From Hyphomicrobium zavarzinii ATCC 27496 (GTDB taxonomy: Bacteria; Pseudomonadota; Alphaproteobacteria; Rhizobiales; Hyphomicrobiaceae), in NCBI RefSeq assembly GCF_000383415.1, contig NZ_KB911263.1:1-64000 (forward strand): a stretch of DNA of 64,000 nt, given 5' to 3'. A program made the position numbers and the translations under genes. Positions 40,396 to 50,657 of the stretch are shown one piece after another. How positions within the stretch are numbered: the stretch's first letter is position 1; each line of letters starts with the position of its first letter. The notes beneath the pieces were generated by a model that made no database searches, had not been told where the DNA came from, and was given only the letters and a program-made list of their open reading frames with translations.

Positions 40396-40683
40396 TCAGC
40401 GCCCGCCGAGGAAGCGCGCCACGATGACGACGATCAGCGCGCCCACAGTCGAAACGACGATCTGGTTGCCGTAGGGCACGATCGCATCGAAGTCGTAGGG
40501 AAGGGTCAGAAGGCCGGCCGACACGAGGTATCCGCCGAGCACGGCGCCGATCAGGCCGACCAGGAGGTTGCGGATGAGCCCGCCGCCACCGAGCAGAAGC
40601 CCGGCGAGCCAGCCTGCGACCAGGCCGTTCAGGATCATGATGATCCAGACCTTGTTGTCGGTTGCGAATTGTACGTAATCCAT
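40396..40683 (-). CDS. Small GlsB/YeaQ/YmgE-type membrane protein (transglycosylase-associated family)
   Basis: The 95-residue protein has three hydrophobic segments, with the glycine-zipper pattern LNGLVAGWLAGLLLGGGG and LIGAVLGGYL that defines the transglycosylase-associated (GlsB/YeaQ/YmgE) family. The name is historical; these proteins are stress-associated membrane proteins of uncertain role. ATG 40683 begins MDYVQFATDNKVW. No neighbour suggests a function. Confidence 0.82.
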   Translation of the reverse strand: MDYVQFATDNKVWIIMILNGLVAGWLAGLLLGGGGLIRNLLVGLIGAVLGGYLVSAGLLTLPYDFDAIVPYGNQIVVSTVGALIVVIVARFLGGR

Positions 40684-40895
40684 CAAAAGCTCCCCATCAG
40701 CGAACCACGCGTGCCGGGTCGTTGTGCCCGTCCATCTCCGGGTTGCTGCGGCGCGAGATTAGAGCGCTTCCCGGTAGCTGGGAACCCGTATTCCGAGCGC
40801 GTATCCGGCCGAAAAAGAACGCGTAGAGACGCCCCCGCGTTATCCACGCGAGCTTTCAGGCAAGCCGCCACAAACGAGAGCGAGCGAGCCCGTGG

Positions 40896-41195
40896 CTAAA
40901 CGTGACAGCGAGCGCCGAGGTAGTCGTTGAGGAGGCGATTGTAGAGATCGGCGTCGGCCTTCTGCTGGCCGCTGAGCTTTTTGCCGGAGGCTTCGGCCTG
41001 AACAGACGACGGAACGCCCTTCGCGTCGAGGCGATTGAGCTGCTGCTTGATGGACCCGCAGCTCTCGCCGTTCGCCAGCGCCTTGCCGCTGGGACCGTTT
41101 CCGCTTCCCGACGCGCAACCGCCGACCGCGACCGCCGCTCCCAACGCACCGAGCAAAACGACACGCACTGCGCCGCCGCGCATCATCGCAGTCAT
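40896..41195 (-). CDS. Small putative lipoprotein, paralogue of the one at 41494
   Basis: The ~99-residue protein has a hydrophobic segment (VRVVLLGALGAAVAVGGC) ending in a lipobox-like VGGC, followed by SGSG. The mature part has SCGSIKQQLNRLDAKGVPSS, then a Lys/Ala-rich stretch with GKKLSGQQKADADLYNR and a final cysteine three residues from the end. The two cysteines (SCGS, ARCHV) could form a disulfide. The pattern matches the protein at 41494-41967. ATG 41195 has GAGAGG upstream; ATG 41219 is also possible. Unknown function. Confidence 0.65.
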   Translation of the reverse strand: MTAMMRGGAVRVVLLGALGAAVAVGGCASGSGNGPSGKALANGESCGSIKQQLNRLDAKGVPSSVQAEASGKKLSGQQKADADLYNRLLNDYLGARCHV

Positions 41196-41493
41196 GGATT
41201 GGAAGCCCTCTCGAAGCATTTAATCGACGCGGTACGTTAAGATTTTCGACGGAGCTGTTGAACCCCTGGCCGCTCTAATCAAGGCTTTCGCGCAAAAGTG
41301 TGGCCAGGATGCAGCAGTGGCCGCAATCCCGGTTCAAAAGTCGAAAACTCTTCCTACGAAAGCCGGAATTCCCCCGCTTGCAGCCGACACAGAAGGCGCA
41401 TCCGGCACGGGGGACCGGATACGCTCAGAGCCTGGAAGGTCAAACCCGGAAAGCCGCCAGCACGGGGCCGTGCGGACGGCGATTCGTACCAGC

Positions 41494-41967
41494 TTACTGC
41501 TGCTGCTGAACGACCGGCGGAGCGATGTTGGCTCGCGGCGTGTTGGCAGAGACCACCTGGGCGGAGTTCGCTGCCGGAATGCCCGGCGTGACCTGCGCCG
41601 TCGTCTGGACGACGGGCTTCGGCCCGAACGCGGAGCACTTGGCCTGGAATTCGGCGTTCGCCTTGTCGAGTTCGGCCGCCTGGGCCAGCGAAGCGCGCTT
41701 GACGGCAACCGTGGAGGTTTTGCCCACCGACGCCTTCTCCAGCCGATCGGTCACGCCTTCCTTGCGCAGCATGTCGATGCGCTGGGAGAGCGAGTAGCAG
41801 GCCGGATCGACCTTCGGCGCGGCAGCAACTACCGGAGTCGCGCCGGCATTCGTGCCGATGGATTGGGTGGTGAGCGACGTGCCGAGAATGCCGCCATCCG
41901 ACGAGCATCCGGCAAGCAGTGTCGCGCCCAGTGCAGCAAAGACGAGAGTTGCTGACGATTTGAACAT
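41494..41967 (-). CDS. Putative lipoprotein, paralogue of the one at 40896
   Basis: The 157-residue protein has a clear lipoprotein signal, FAALGATLLAGC, with cysteine at position 21. The mature domain has ACYSLSQRIDMLRKEGVTDR, a central VGKTSTVAVKRASLAQAAEL and FQAKCSAFGP, then a Pro/Ala/Gln-rich tail ending VVQQQQ. The spacing Cys-x3-Q-x2-L-x4-GV ... GK ... Cys matches the shorter lipoprotein at 40896-41195, so the two are paralogues. GGGGGAC precedes the ATG. Unknown function; location inferred as a lipid-anchored envelope protein. Confidence 0.75.
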   Translation of the reverse strand: MFKSSATLVFAALGATLLAGCSSDGGILGTSLTTQSIGTNAGATPVVAAAPKVDPACYSLSQRIDMLRKEGVTDRLEKASVGKTSTVAVKRASLAQAAELDKANAEFQAKCSAFGPKPVVQTTAQVTPGIPAANSAQVVSANTPRANIAPPVVQQQQ

Positions 41968-42308
41968 GATGTCCCCCGTGACGTACTGCTATGGCATGTG
42001 TTGCCTGTACGTGCTCTTGGTCTACGTTCGAGTCCGAGCCCGTCACAAGAAGCCCCCCATAAAATGCCCGTGCATTGAGCAAATTGACAGGGTCGAATCT
42101 GTGGAAACACAGCCCACGTGGCGATCCGGCCACAAGGTTCCGCAAGGCGTTGCAAGTAAAACCGAAATATTGAACGGCTCGCGGACTGAAATCCGCGAAT
42201 CAGCACATGGCGAACACATGGAGCCCAGGGCCGGGCCTGCCTGGATGCATCGAAAAACGGCTGAACCTGCGCGCGCTCCGGTCGAAGCCCGAGGCGACGT
42301 GCGCCACC
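41968..42308. other. Intergenic region upstream of the lipoprotein gene
   Basis: About 340 bases without a gene, between the E1beta stop and the lipoprotein start on the same strand. It likely holds the lipoprotein promoter near its left side. I see no convincing terminator or sigma-54 element. Confidence 0.4.
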
Positions 42309-43634
42309 TTAGCGGGGCCGCCCAAGCAGCTCGAGGGCCGCTTTCACCACCTGCTCCGCGCCGGGAAGCGCGGCAGCCTGCAACTCTCCCGCGTACGGCA
42401 TCGGAACTGCCGCGCCGGCAAGGCGAACGGGCGCGCACTTGAGAGATGCGAACGAGCGGCTGGCGATGGAGGCCACCAGCTCCGCGCCGATGCCGCCATC
42501 CCCCCAGCCCTGCTCGAGCGTCATGAGGCGCCCGGTCCGCGCCACTGAGGCGGCCACCGCGTCACGGTCGAGCGGGCGCACGCACATGAGGTCGATGACC
42601 TCGGCCTCGATCCCCTCCGCACTCAACCGGCCGGCCGCTTCCAGCGCGCCGAAAACCGCGTGACCGATGGCGGCGATCGTAAGATCCGAACCGGCGCGTG
42701 CGATCCGCGCGGCGCCGAGCGCGCCACCTTCTGCGACATCGCCTTGCTCGCGCGTCGCATAGAGCTGGTCGTGCTCAAGCAGCGCAACGGGACCGGGATC
42801 GCGGATCGCCTGGGAGAGCAGCGCATAAGCCGCACACGGCGTCGCAGGTTGCGCGACCTTGAGCCCCGGAATGTGCGCGAGCTGCGCGGCGACACAGCGC
42901 GCATCCTGCCCCGTCATCCCAGGCACGAACCCGTTCGGCCCGCGGAACACGATGGGCACCGGCAGCTTGCCGCCCGAGAGATAGAAGGTCTCCGCAGCGC
43001 TTGCGAGATAGGCGCCGAGGGAGTCGATCGAGCGCCCCCAATGAGAAAGCTCCACCACGGGCTTGAGGCCGGCCATCGCCGCGCCCACCGCAACGCCGAA
43101 CAAGGCGTCCTCGATGGGGGGAACGGAGACGACGCGCGACGGACCGAACTCGTCGAGCAGCCCCTGCGCCACCTTGGGCGCGCCCCGGTTCTGCGCAACG
43201 TCCACGCCAATCAGGAACACGTCGGGATCGCGACGCATCTCTGCGGCGAGCGCATCGCGCAAAGCCTCGCGATAGCTGCGGCCCGCCGTCTCGGCCGAAC
43301 GAGGCGGCGCCGGCGCGAGATCCGGCAGCGGATCGAGAGACGCGAACCCTAGCGGCTGAGCGAGCCCCCGCGCTGACAGGGGTTTTTGCTGCACGCCCGC
43401 CAGCACGATCGCGATCGGCGTGTTGACCTTCACGCCCTCTGTCCCTGCGGGAACCAGGATGCGCTCGACGTGGCCTTCGTCCTCGGCCTCGATCTCGAGC
43501 GTGGCGGTCGGCGTGGCGATTTCCACCAGAACGTCGCCCGCGGCCACCTGCTGCCCTTCCGCGACATGCCAGCGCGAAATCTTGCCGTCCGTCATGGAGG
43601 GCGTCACGATCGGCATGAGGATTTCTCGACGCAT
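42309..43634 (-). CDS. Pyruvate dehydrogenase E1 beta-like protein with a lipoyl-type N-terminal domain lacking the lipoyl lysine
   Basis: The 441-residue protein has an N-terminal biotinyl/lipoyl-type domain (residues 1-75), a linker, then the transketolase-type E1 beta fold with AVGAAMAGLKPVVEL, FYLSGGKLPVPIVFRGPNG and the C-terminal domain. The domain turn reads EIATPTATLEIE where active domains have EIETDKATME, so the lysine that carries lipoate is Thr43. The Glu in PPIEDALFG equivalent to the cofactor-contacting Glu of E1beta is kept. ATG 43634 has GAGGAGCG upstream, directly after the E1alpha stop. No E2 or E3 gene follows, unlike the usual pdhABC arrangement. Function is doubtful. Confidence 0.85.
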   Translation of the reverse strand: MRREILMPIVTPSMTDGKISRWHVAEGQQVAAGDVLVEIATPTATLEIEAEDEGHVERILVPAGTEGVKVNTPIAIVLAGVQQKPLSARGLAQPLGFASLDPLPDLAPAPPRSAETAGRSYREALRDALAAEMRRDPDVFLIGVDVAQNRGAPKVAQGLLDEFGPSRVVSVPPIEDALFGVAVGAAMAGLKPVVELSHWGRSIDSLGAYLASAAETFYLSGGKLPVPIVFRGPNGFVPGMTGQDARCVAAQLAHIPGLKVAQPATPCAAYALLSQAIRDPGPVALLEHDQLYATREQGDVAEGGALGAARIARAGSDLTIAAIGHAVFGALEAAGRLSAEGIEAEVIDLMCVRPLDRDAVAASVARTGRLMTLEQGWGDGGIGAELVASIASRSFASLKCAPVRLAGAAVPMPYAGELQAAALPGAEQVVKAALELLGRPR

Positions 43635-43642
43635 TTCGCTCC

Positions 43643-44632
43643 TCAAGCCCCAGTTGCCGCGAAGAGATCGGCCGCCTCCGGAACGGGCTCCGCACGCGCG
43701 GCGAGTGCTGCAGAAACCACGGACTCCTTCACCTCCTTCTCAAGCGCCTTGAGCGCGCGCTCATTGAGGATGCCCGACGCCAGAATGCGCCCGCGGGCCC
43801 TCGAGACCGGATCGGCCTCCTCGAGCCTCCGCTCGGACGCGCCCGCGCGCGCCGGCACGCCGCCATGCCCGCGATAGCGATAAGTCAGCATTTCGAGAAT
43901 GGTCGGCCCGTCCCCGTCGCGCGCCCGCGCAATGGCCTGCCGGGCCGCAACGATCACGCGCCGCACGTCGATGCCGTCCACCTGATGACCGGGAATGGCG
44001 ACCGGCGTCCCGCTTTCGGCAAGCGCCGAGGGAAGCTGGCCCAGCACGATGCTGGCGCCCGGCGCGGCGGTGTTGTTGTCGATGATGAAAACGATCGGCA
44101 GCGCCCACTGCGCGGCGATCTTGTAGGCTTCGAGCACGCGCCCGCGCGCAGCCGCGCCGTCGCCGAAGAAGCAGAGCGTCACATCATCCCCGCCGCGATA
44201 GCGCGAGGCAAATGCGAGTCCGGCGCCGAGCGGCGCAGCAAGCCCTGCCGTGCCATGACCGCCGAAAAAATGATGCTCCGGCGCGAACATGCGCACGGTG
44301 CCGCCCTTCCCCTGCGCGAGACCCGTCTTGCGGCCCAGAAGCTCGGCCAGCACGAGACGGGGGTCTACGCCGCGCGCCAGAAGCGCGCCATGGGTGCGAT
44401 AGCTCGTGATCACGGGATCGGTCGCGCGTGCGGCCATCATCGTGCCGACGATCGAAGCCTCCTGCCCGATGCACAGCGGGCATACGCCATGAATGGCCTG
44501 CAAGGCGTAAAGCTGTCCGGCCTTTTCCTCGAAACGGCGAATGAGCAGCATGCTGCGGTAAGCCGCGATCTCTTCGTCCGGAGAGAACATGATGTCCTCC
44601 GCGCCAACCGGACCAAGGGGGCTTCCCGTCAT
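43643..44632 (-). CDS. Pyruvate dehydrogenase E1 alpha-like protein with altered active-site residues
   Basis: The 329-residue protein has the E1alpha fold: GQEASIVGTMMA, SYRTHGALLARG, GKGGTVRMFAPE, GLAAPLGAGLAFA, and the thiamine-diphosphate motif GDGAAARG...DNN (157-159 and 185-187). Several key positions differ from working E1alpha. The motif normally HLxxGQEA reads PLCIGQEA (Pro52). The Tyr two after the NN pair is Ala189. The HGHS phosphorylation-loop serine is Gly257. AAGAGGAGCGG precedes the ATG. It may act on another 2-oxo acid, be a pseudoenzyme, or use a changed chemistry. Paired with the E1beta gene 8 bases downstream. Confidence 0.85.
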   Translation of the reverse strand: MTGSPLGPVGAEDIMFSPDEEIAAYRSMLLIRRFEEKAGQLYALQAIHGVCPLCIGQEASIVGTMMAARATDPVITSYRTHGALLARGVDPRLVLAELLGRKTGLAQGKGGTVRMFAPEHHFFGGHGTAGLAAPLGAGLAFASRYRGGDDVTLCFFGDGAAARGRVLEAYKIAAQWALPIVFIIDNNTAAPGASIVLGQLPSALAESGTPVAIPGHQVDGIDVRRVIVAARQAIARARDGDGPTILEMLTYRYRGHGGVPARAGASERRLEEADPVSRARGRILASGILNERALKALEKEVKESVVSAALAARAEPVPEAADLFAATGA

Positions 44633-44879
44633 CTCCGCTCCTCTTGTTGACGATTGGAAGATCTCGCAGGCCGAGATACGCCGCCCGGGCCAGCCCCGAG
44701 AGTGCCATCGAACAGCGAAACTTACACGACGAGCCCGTCGCGAGGCCAGCGCCCCTCATGCTGCGCCGCAGCGAAATGGCCCACCAGGATAGTCGTGTAA
44801 ACGCGCCTGCCTGAATGACAACTATGGCGCCATCGCGCCAGTCCCGTCCGCGCGGAAAACCCCCACTTCCCCACAGGCT

Positions 44880-45209
44880 TCACCCGGAGGGAGCAGACTC
44901 CAGCACGACGCGATCGCGAGGATGGGCGAACCCAAGCACCTCGCGGGCAATCTCTTCGACGAAATCGGGATCGGGGAGATCGGGGCGGAGCAGAGCGACA
45001 TCGCGCTCCAGTTTGGCGCGCACAGCCTCGAGGCTCTGGATCTCGAACTGCAGAGCGCTTTCACGCTCCGCAAGTCGGTCTCGCGCCTCGAGGCCATGCC
45101 GGCCTTTTAGGGTGTGATAGGCGAAATAAGCCGTCAATCCTAGGCAGAGAAGCAACACCAGCGCCTGCCGCGACTTGGCTCGCCGATCATATATTGGCTG
45201 ACGCAGCAC
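44880..45209 (-). CDS. ftsB: Septum formation initiator family protein FtsB/DivIC
   Basis: The 109-residue protein has a short cytoplasmic tail, one membrane segment (LVLLLCLGLTAYFAYHTL), a coiled-coil (LAERESALQFEIQSLEAVRA) and a small C-terminal domain PDFVEEIAREVLGFAHPRD. This is the FtsB/DivIC layout. FtsB links FtsL and FtsQ in the divisome. It lies between eno and the E1alpha gene, the conserved alphaproteobacterial location. Confidence 0.9.
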   Translation of the reverse strand: MLRQPIYDRRAKSRQALVLLLCLGLTAYFAYHTLKGRHGLEARDRLAERESALQFEIQSLEAVRAKLERDVALLRPDLPDPDFVEEIAREVLGFAHPRDRVVLESAPSG

Positions 45210-45311
45210 GGATGTTCGACGTTACGCGTTATGAGAACCGGGAACGACGTAACCATACCGCCGAGCCGATTAAAACGAGGTAAAGCGCCGTCCTGATTTT
45301 GCCGAAACCGG

Positions 45312-47458
<2,147 letters not shown>

Positions 47459-47613
47459 TTATGAGAGGATCTTAGGAGTTGCATGGGCCGTGAGGCACCA
47501 TGACGGGATCGGAGCGGGTTTTAGCTGGGTTCGCACGGCGCGGAAAGACCCCAATGGGTAGGCGGACCTACCCCGCTCCCGCGATACTTTGACGACATAG
47601 GAGCTGAAAACCG

Positions 47614-47976
47614 ATGCCGGACCAACAGACCTACCATGGCTCCTGCCACTGCGGCGCCGTGCGCTACGAGGCCAAAAGCGACCCCATTACGCAGGCCATG
47701 AGCTGCAACTGCTCGATGTGCCGCCGCAAGGGCACCCTCCTCGCGTTCATCCCGGCGGCCGATTTCACACTTGAAACGGGCGAGAGCGCACTCGCCGACT
47801 ACCAGTTCAACAGACAGATGATTCATCATCTCTTCTGCCGCACCTGCGGCGTCACGAGCTTCGCCCGCGGCGTGATGCCGGACGGCACGCCGATGGTGGC
47901 GCTCAACGTGCGCTGCATCGACGAGATCGATCCCGATACCCTCACCATCAAACGCGTCGACGGAAAGAGCTTCTGA
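47614..47976 (+). CDS. GFA/CENP-V family zinc protein
   Basis: The 120-residue protein has the GFA fold with zinc ligands in [22 protein letters not shown] and FCRTCGV. Family names refer to formaldehyde-glutathione adduct formation, but most members have no proven activity. It overlaps the queC start by one base (TGATG), so the two are probably cotranscribed. A link with queuosine synthesis is unlikely and the pairing may be fortuitous. Confidence 0.88.
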   Translation: MPDQQTYHGSCHCGAVRYEAKSDPITQAMSCNCSMCRRKGTLLAFIPAADFTLETGESALADYQFNRQMIHHLFCRTCGVTSFARGVMPDGTPMVALNVRCIDEIDPDTLTIKRVDGKSF

Positions 47977-48692
47977 TGTCCGCTGGCGGTGCACTGGTTC
48001 TCTTCTCCGGCGGACAGGACAGTACGGTCTGCCTGGCCTGGGCGCTCGACCGCTATCCGCATGTCGAAACGCTCGGCTTCGCCTATGGGCAGCGCCACGC
48101 CGTGGAGCTCACCCAGCGCCATGTCGTGCGGGACGCGCTTCGCGAGAGCTTCCCGTCCTGGGCTCCGCGCCTGGGCCCCGATCACGAGATCGCGCTTCCC
48201 GAACTCGGACGCATCAGTGAGACCGCGCTGACGCGCGAGACCGAAATCGAGATGACGAAGGCCGGCCTGCCGTCGACGTTCGTTCCCGGCCGCAATCTTC
48301 TGTTCCTCGTTTACGCGGCAGCCCTCGCCTACAGGCGCGGCCTCACGACCCTCGTCGCAGGCATGTGCGAGACCGACTATTCCGGATATCCCGATTGCCG
48401 CAACGACACCATCCGCGCGCAGGAGCAGGCCATCGCGCTCGGGCTCGACAAGCCATTCCGGATCGAGACGCCCCTGATGTACGTCGACAAGGCGGGAACC
48501 TGGGCGATGGCCGAGACGCTCGGCGGCGCGGCCCTGGTCGACCTCGTCCGTGAAAAAACCCACACGTGCTATCTCGGCGACCGCACGCACCGTCACGATT
48601 GGGGCTGGGGCTGCGGCACCTGCCCCGCGTGCGAGCTGCGCGCGAGAGGATGGGAAATCTGGAACGCCGCCAAGGCACACCCTTCGCGCTGA
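47976..48692 (+). CDS. queC: 7-cyano-7-deazaguanine synthase QueC
   Basis: QueC converts 7-carboxy-7-deazaguanine to preQ0 with ATP and ammonia in queuosine synthesis. The 238-residue protein has the P-loop [32 protein letters not shown] and the zinc-binding C-x14-C-x2-C-x2-C segment (CYLGDRTH ... CGTCPAC). The zinc loop is longer than the C-x8-C of E. coli. It begins the queC/yhhQ/queE/queD/queF island. The ATG overlaps the GFA stop. Confidence 0.95.
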   Translation: MSAGGALVLFSGGQDSTVCLAWALDRYPHVETLGFAYGQRHAVELTQRHVVRDALRESFPSWAPRLGPDHEIALPELGRISETALTRETEIEMTKAGLPSTFVPGRNLLFLVYAAALAYRRGLTTLVAGMCETDYSGYPDCRNDTIRAQEQAIALGLDKPFRIETPLMYVDKAGTWAMAETLGGAALVDLVREKTHTCYLGDRTHRHDWGWGCGTCPACELRARGWEIWNAAKAHPSR

Positions 48693-48837
48693 CCGAGACC
48701 GCTCCGCCCGCTTGCGCGCCAAGGCTACCGGTCGGTTAACGGCGCGATGATCCTGTACACAGGGGGTCCTTCCCTTCCCCCAGATGCGCTCCTACCTTAG
48801 AGGCACCCCCACCAATGAACCCGACGGAGCCTCCCCC

Positions 48838-49380
48838 ATGGCCGAATCCAAAGCCGACCTCAAGAAAGCAGCAGAGCGCCGTAAAGCCCCGCTCGCCACC
48901 CCGACCGACCTCGGCGACAACGCCGTGCGCGACCTCACCGGCGCTCTCAACGAGCTCCTGGCCGACGTCTTCGCGCTCTACCTCAAGACCAAGAATTTTC
49001 ACTGGCACGTGAGCGGCCCGCACTTCCGCGACTACCATCTGCTGCTCGACGAGCACGGCGACCAGATCTTCGCTATGACGGACCCCATCGCCGAGCGCGT
49101 GCGCAAGCTGGGAGGCACGACCCTTCGCTCCATCGGACACATCGCCCGCCTGCAGCACGTGAAGGACAACGATGCCGATTACGTGGACGCGCTCGACATG
49201 CTGGCCGAACTGCGTGACGACAACAAGGATCTCGTGGCGCGCATGCGCTCCGTCCACGAGCTGACCGACGAGCATCGCGACTTCGCGACCTCGAGCCTCC
49301 TCGACGTCTGGATCGACGAGACCGAGCGCCGTCACTGGTTCCTGTTCGAAGCGAGCCGCCCTTCGGTCGAGGGTCACTGA
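48838..49380 (+). CDS. dps: Dps family DNA-protecting ferroxidase
   Basis: Dps forms dodecamers that bind DNA and oxidise iron with H2O2. The 180-residue protein has NFHWHVSGPHFRDYHLLLDE, with the His/Asp ferroxidase ligands, followed by HGDQIFAMTDPIAERVRKLG and the C-terminal WIDETERRHWFLFE. A Lys-rich N-terminal tail (ADLKKAAERRK) could bind DNA. ATG 48838 has GGAGCC upstream; the frame is open earlier. It sits inside the queuosine island but is not functionally related. Confidence 0.92.
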   Translation: MAESKADLKKAAERRKAPLATPTDLGDNAVRDLTGALNELLADVFALYLKTKNFHWHVSGPHFRDYHLLLDEHGDQIFAMTDPIAERVRKLGGTTLRSIGHIARLQHVKDNDADYVDALDMLAELRDDNKDLVARMRSVHELTDEHRDFATSSLLDVWIDETERRHWFLFEASRPSVEGH

Positions 49381-49459
49381 AGATTAGGTGGTAGGCAACG
49401 GGGCAGCAGGCAGCTCGCGCATCTGCTGCTGTCGGCTGCCAGTTGGCTGCTGCCTCTCC

Positions 49460-50170
49460 TCAAGCCTCCAGCTTGAACGGATTGAAGTCCGTCGTGCGGT
49501 CGTAATAGTCCTCCTGCTCCGCCTCCTTGAGGAACGCCACGACCTTGTAGGTCACGGGCGTGAAGGCGATCTCCACCAGCGTTTTGGTCACGAACTGCGT
49601 GAGCATCACCAGCGGCAGCGCCTCGTTCGGAATGATGCCCGTCCCGTAGAACGCGAGTGGATAGAACAGCGCGCTGTCGATCGCCTCGCCTGCGATCGTC
49701 GAGCCGATGGTGCGCATCCACAAATGCCGTCCGCCCTGCGCGACCTTCATCTTCGCGAGCACGAACGAGTTGACGAACTCGCCGCAGAAATAGGCGACCA
49801 TCGAGGCCGCCACCACGCGCCACGCGTTGCCGAACGCGATCTCGTAGGCAGTCTGATGCGGCCAGAACGGCGCGGGCGGCAACGCCACCACCACGGTCGC
49901 CATGAACGATGCGAAGGCGAGCGCCGCAAAGCCGGTCCAGATCGCCTCGCGTGCCCGCGCGTAGCCGTAGACCTCGGTGAGCACGTCGCCGAAGATGTAG
50001 GAGACTGGAAAGAACAGAACGCCCGCGCCAAAAACGTAAGGACCCACTCCGGGCACCTCGACCTGCGCGATCTTGGCCGGGCCGATCAGGTTCGAGCAGA
50101 TGAGAACGGTGACGAACGCCGCCATCACCAGATCGTAATAGCGATAGGATCGCCGCGTCGCAGCGCTCAT
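49460..50170 (-). CDS. yhhQ: Queuosine precursor transporter, YhhQ/DUF165 family
   Basis: This 236-residue membrane protein belongs to the YhhQ family, which imports queuosine precursors such as preQ0 or preQ1. It has about six membrane segments, the family motif FPVSYIFGDVLTEVYGYARA near residue 55, and later YFCGEFVNSFVLAKMK and GSTIAGEAIDSALFYPLAFY. It is opposite in direction to queC and queE but lies inside the same island. Together with queC/E/F it suggests both synthesis and salvage of queuosine. Confidence 0.92.
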   Translation of the reverse strand: MSAATRRSYRYYDLVMAAFVTVLICSNLIGPAKIAQVEVPGVGPYVFGAGVLFFPVSYIFGDVLTEVYGYARAREAIWTGFAALAFASFMATVVVALPPAPFWPHQTAYEIAFGNAWRVVAASMVAYFCGEFVNSFVLAKMKVAQGGRHLWMRTIGSTIAGEAIDSALFYPLAFYGTGIIPNEALPLVMLTQFVTKTLVEIAFTPVTYKVVAFLKEAEQEDYYDRTTDFNPFKLEA

Positions 50171-50204
50171 GCTCCCTCCCCCGACTGCGCGCCCCCGCGC
50201 GCCC

Positions 50205-50429
50205 TCAGTCGAGCGCTGCGACCGTAACCAGGGGCGGTGATCCGGGCTCGGCGGCCTTTCTTGCCCTATCGAGCGTCGCCACGCGCTGATCGAAATCCAA
50301 TCTCAGAAAATCATTCAGCGCTGCATCGCTCACCGCGAAATGGCCGCACCTCTTGCAGCCCACGATGAGACCATCGAATTCGCCGGAGGAGAGATCCTCC
50401 GCTTCCGCTCCGCAGACAGGGCACTGCAT
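50205..50429 (-). CDS. Small zinc-ribbon protein of unknown function
   Basis: The 74-residue protein has two CxxC pairs, MQCPVCGAEAED and GCKRCGHFAVS, forming a zinc ribbon. A short C-terminal helical region (LRLDFDQRVATLDRARKAAE) follows. ATG 50429 has AAAGGA five bases upstream; the frame is open further but without a good start. It is on the same strand as yhhQ, upstream of it by 34 bases, and may share its transcript. No specific function is recognised. Confidence 0.7.
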   Translation of the reverse strand: MQCPVCGAEAEDLSSGEFDGLIVGCKRCGHFAVSDAALNDFLRLDFDQRVATLDRARKAAEPGSPPLVTVAALD

Positions 50430-50657
50430 GCTGGTCCTTTCTTCGCTCCGCGAGACCGGAGTAGGTGCGGCCCAAAGGCCGGACGCGCCTCGGTCCCGGT
50501 GAAAAACCCGGAGCGACTGCGTCTTCATGAGACCCGAAGAGGCTCCAGATTTACCGGAAACGCCTGAAGCGGGATACGGGTCCTGCCCGCCGCTTCGCCC
50601 GGCCGGGCTACGATGTGCCGCTTGACACCGGCTTGCGACGTTTTACGGATCAGGCCC

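Noticed and set aside
41990-42006. A TGGCATGTGTTGC stretch resembling a sigma-54 promoter
   Set aside because: The spacing between GG and GC is two bases too short for a sigma-54 promoter.
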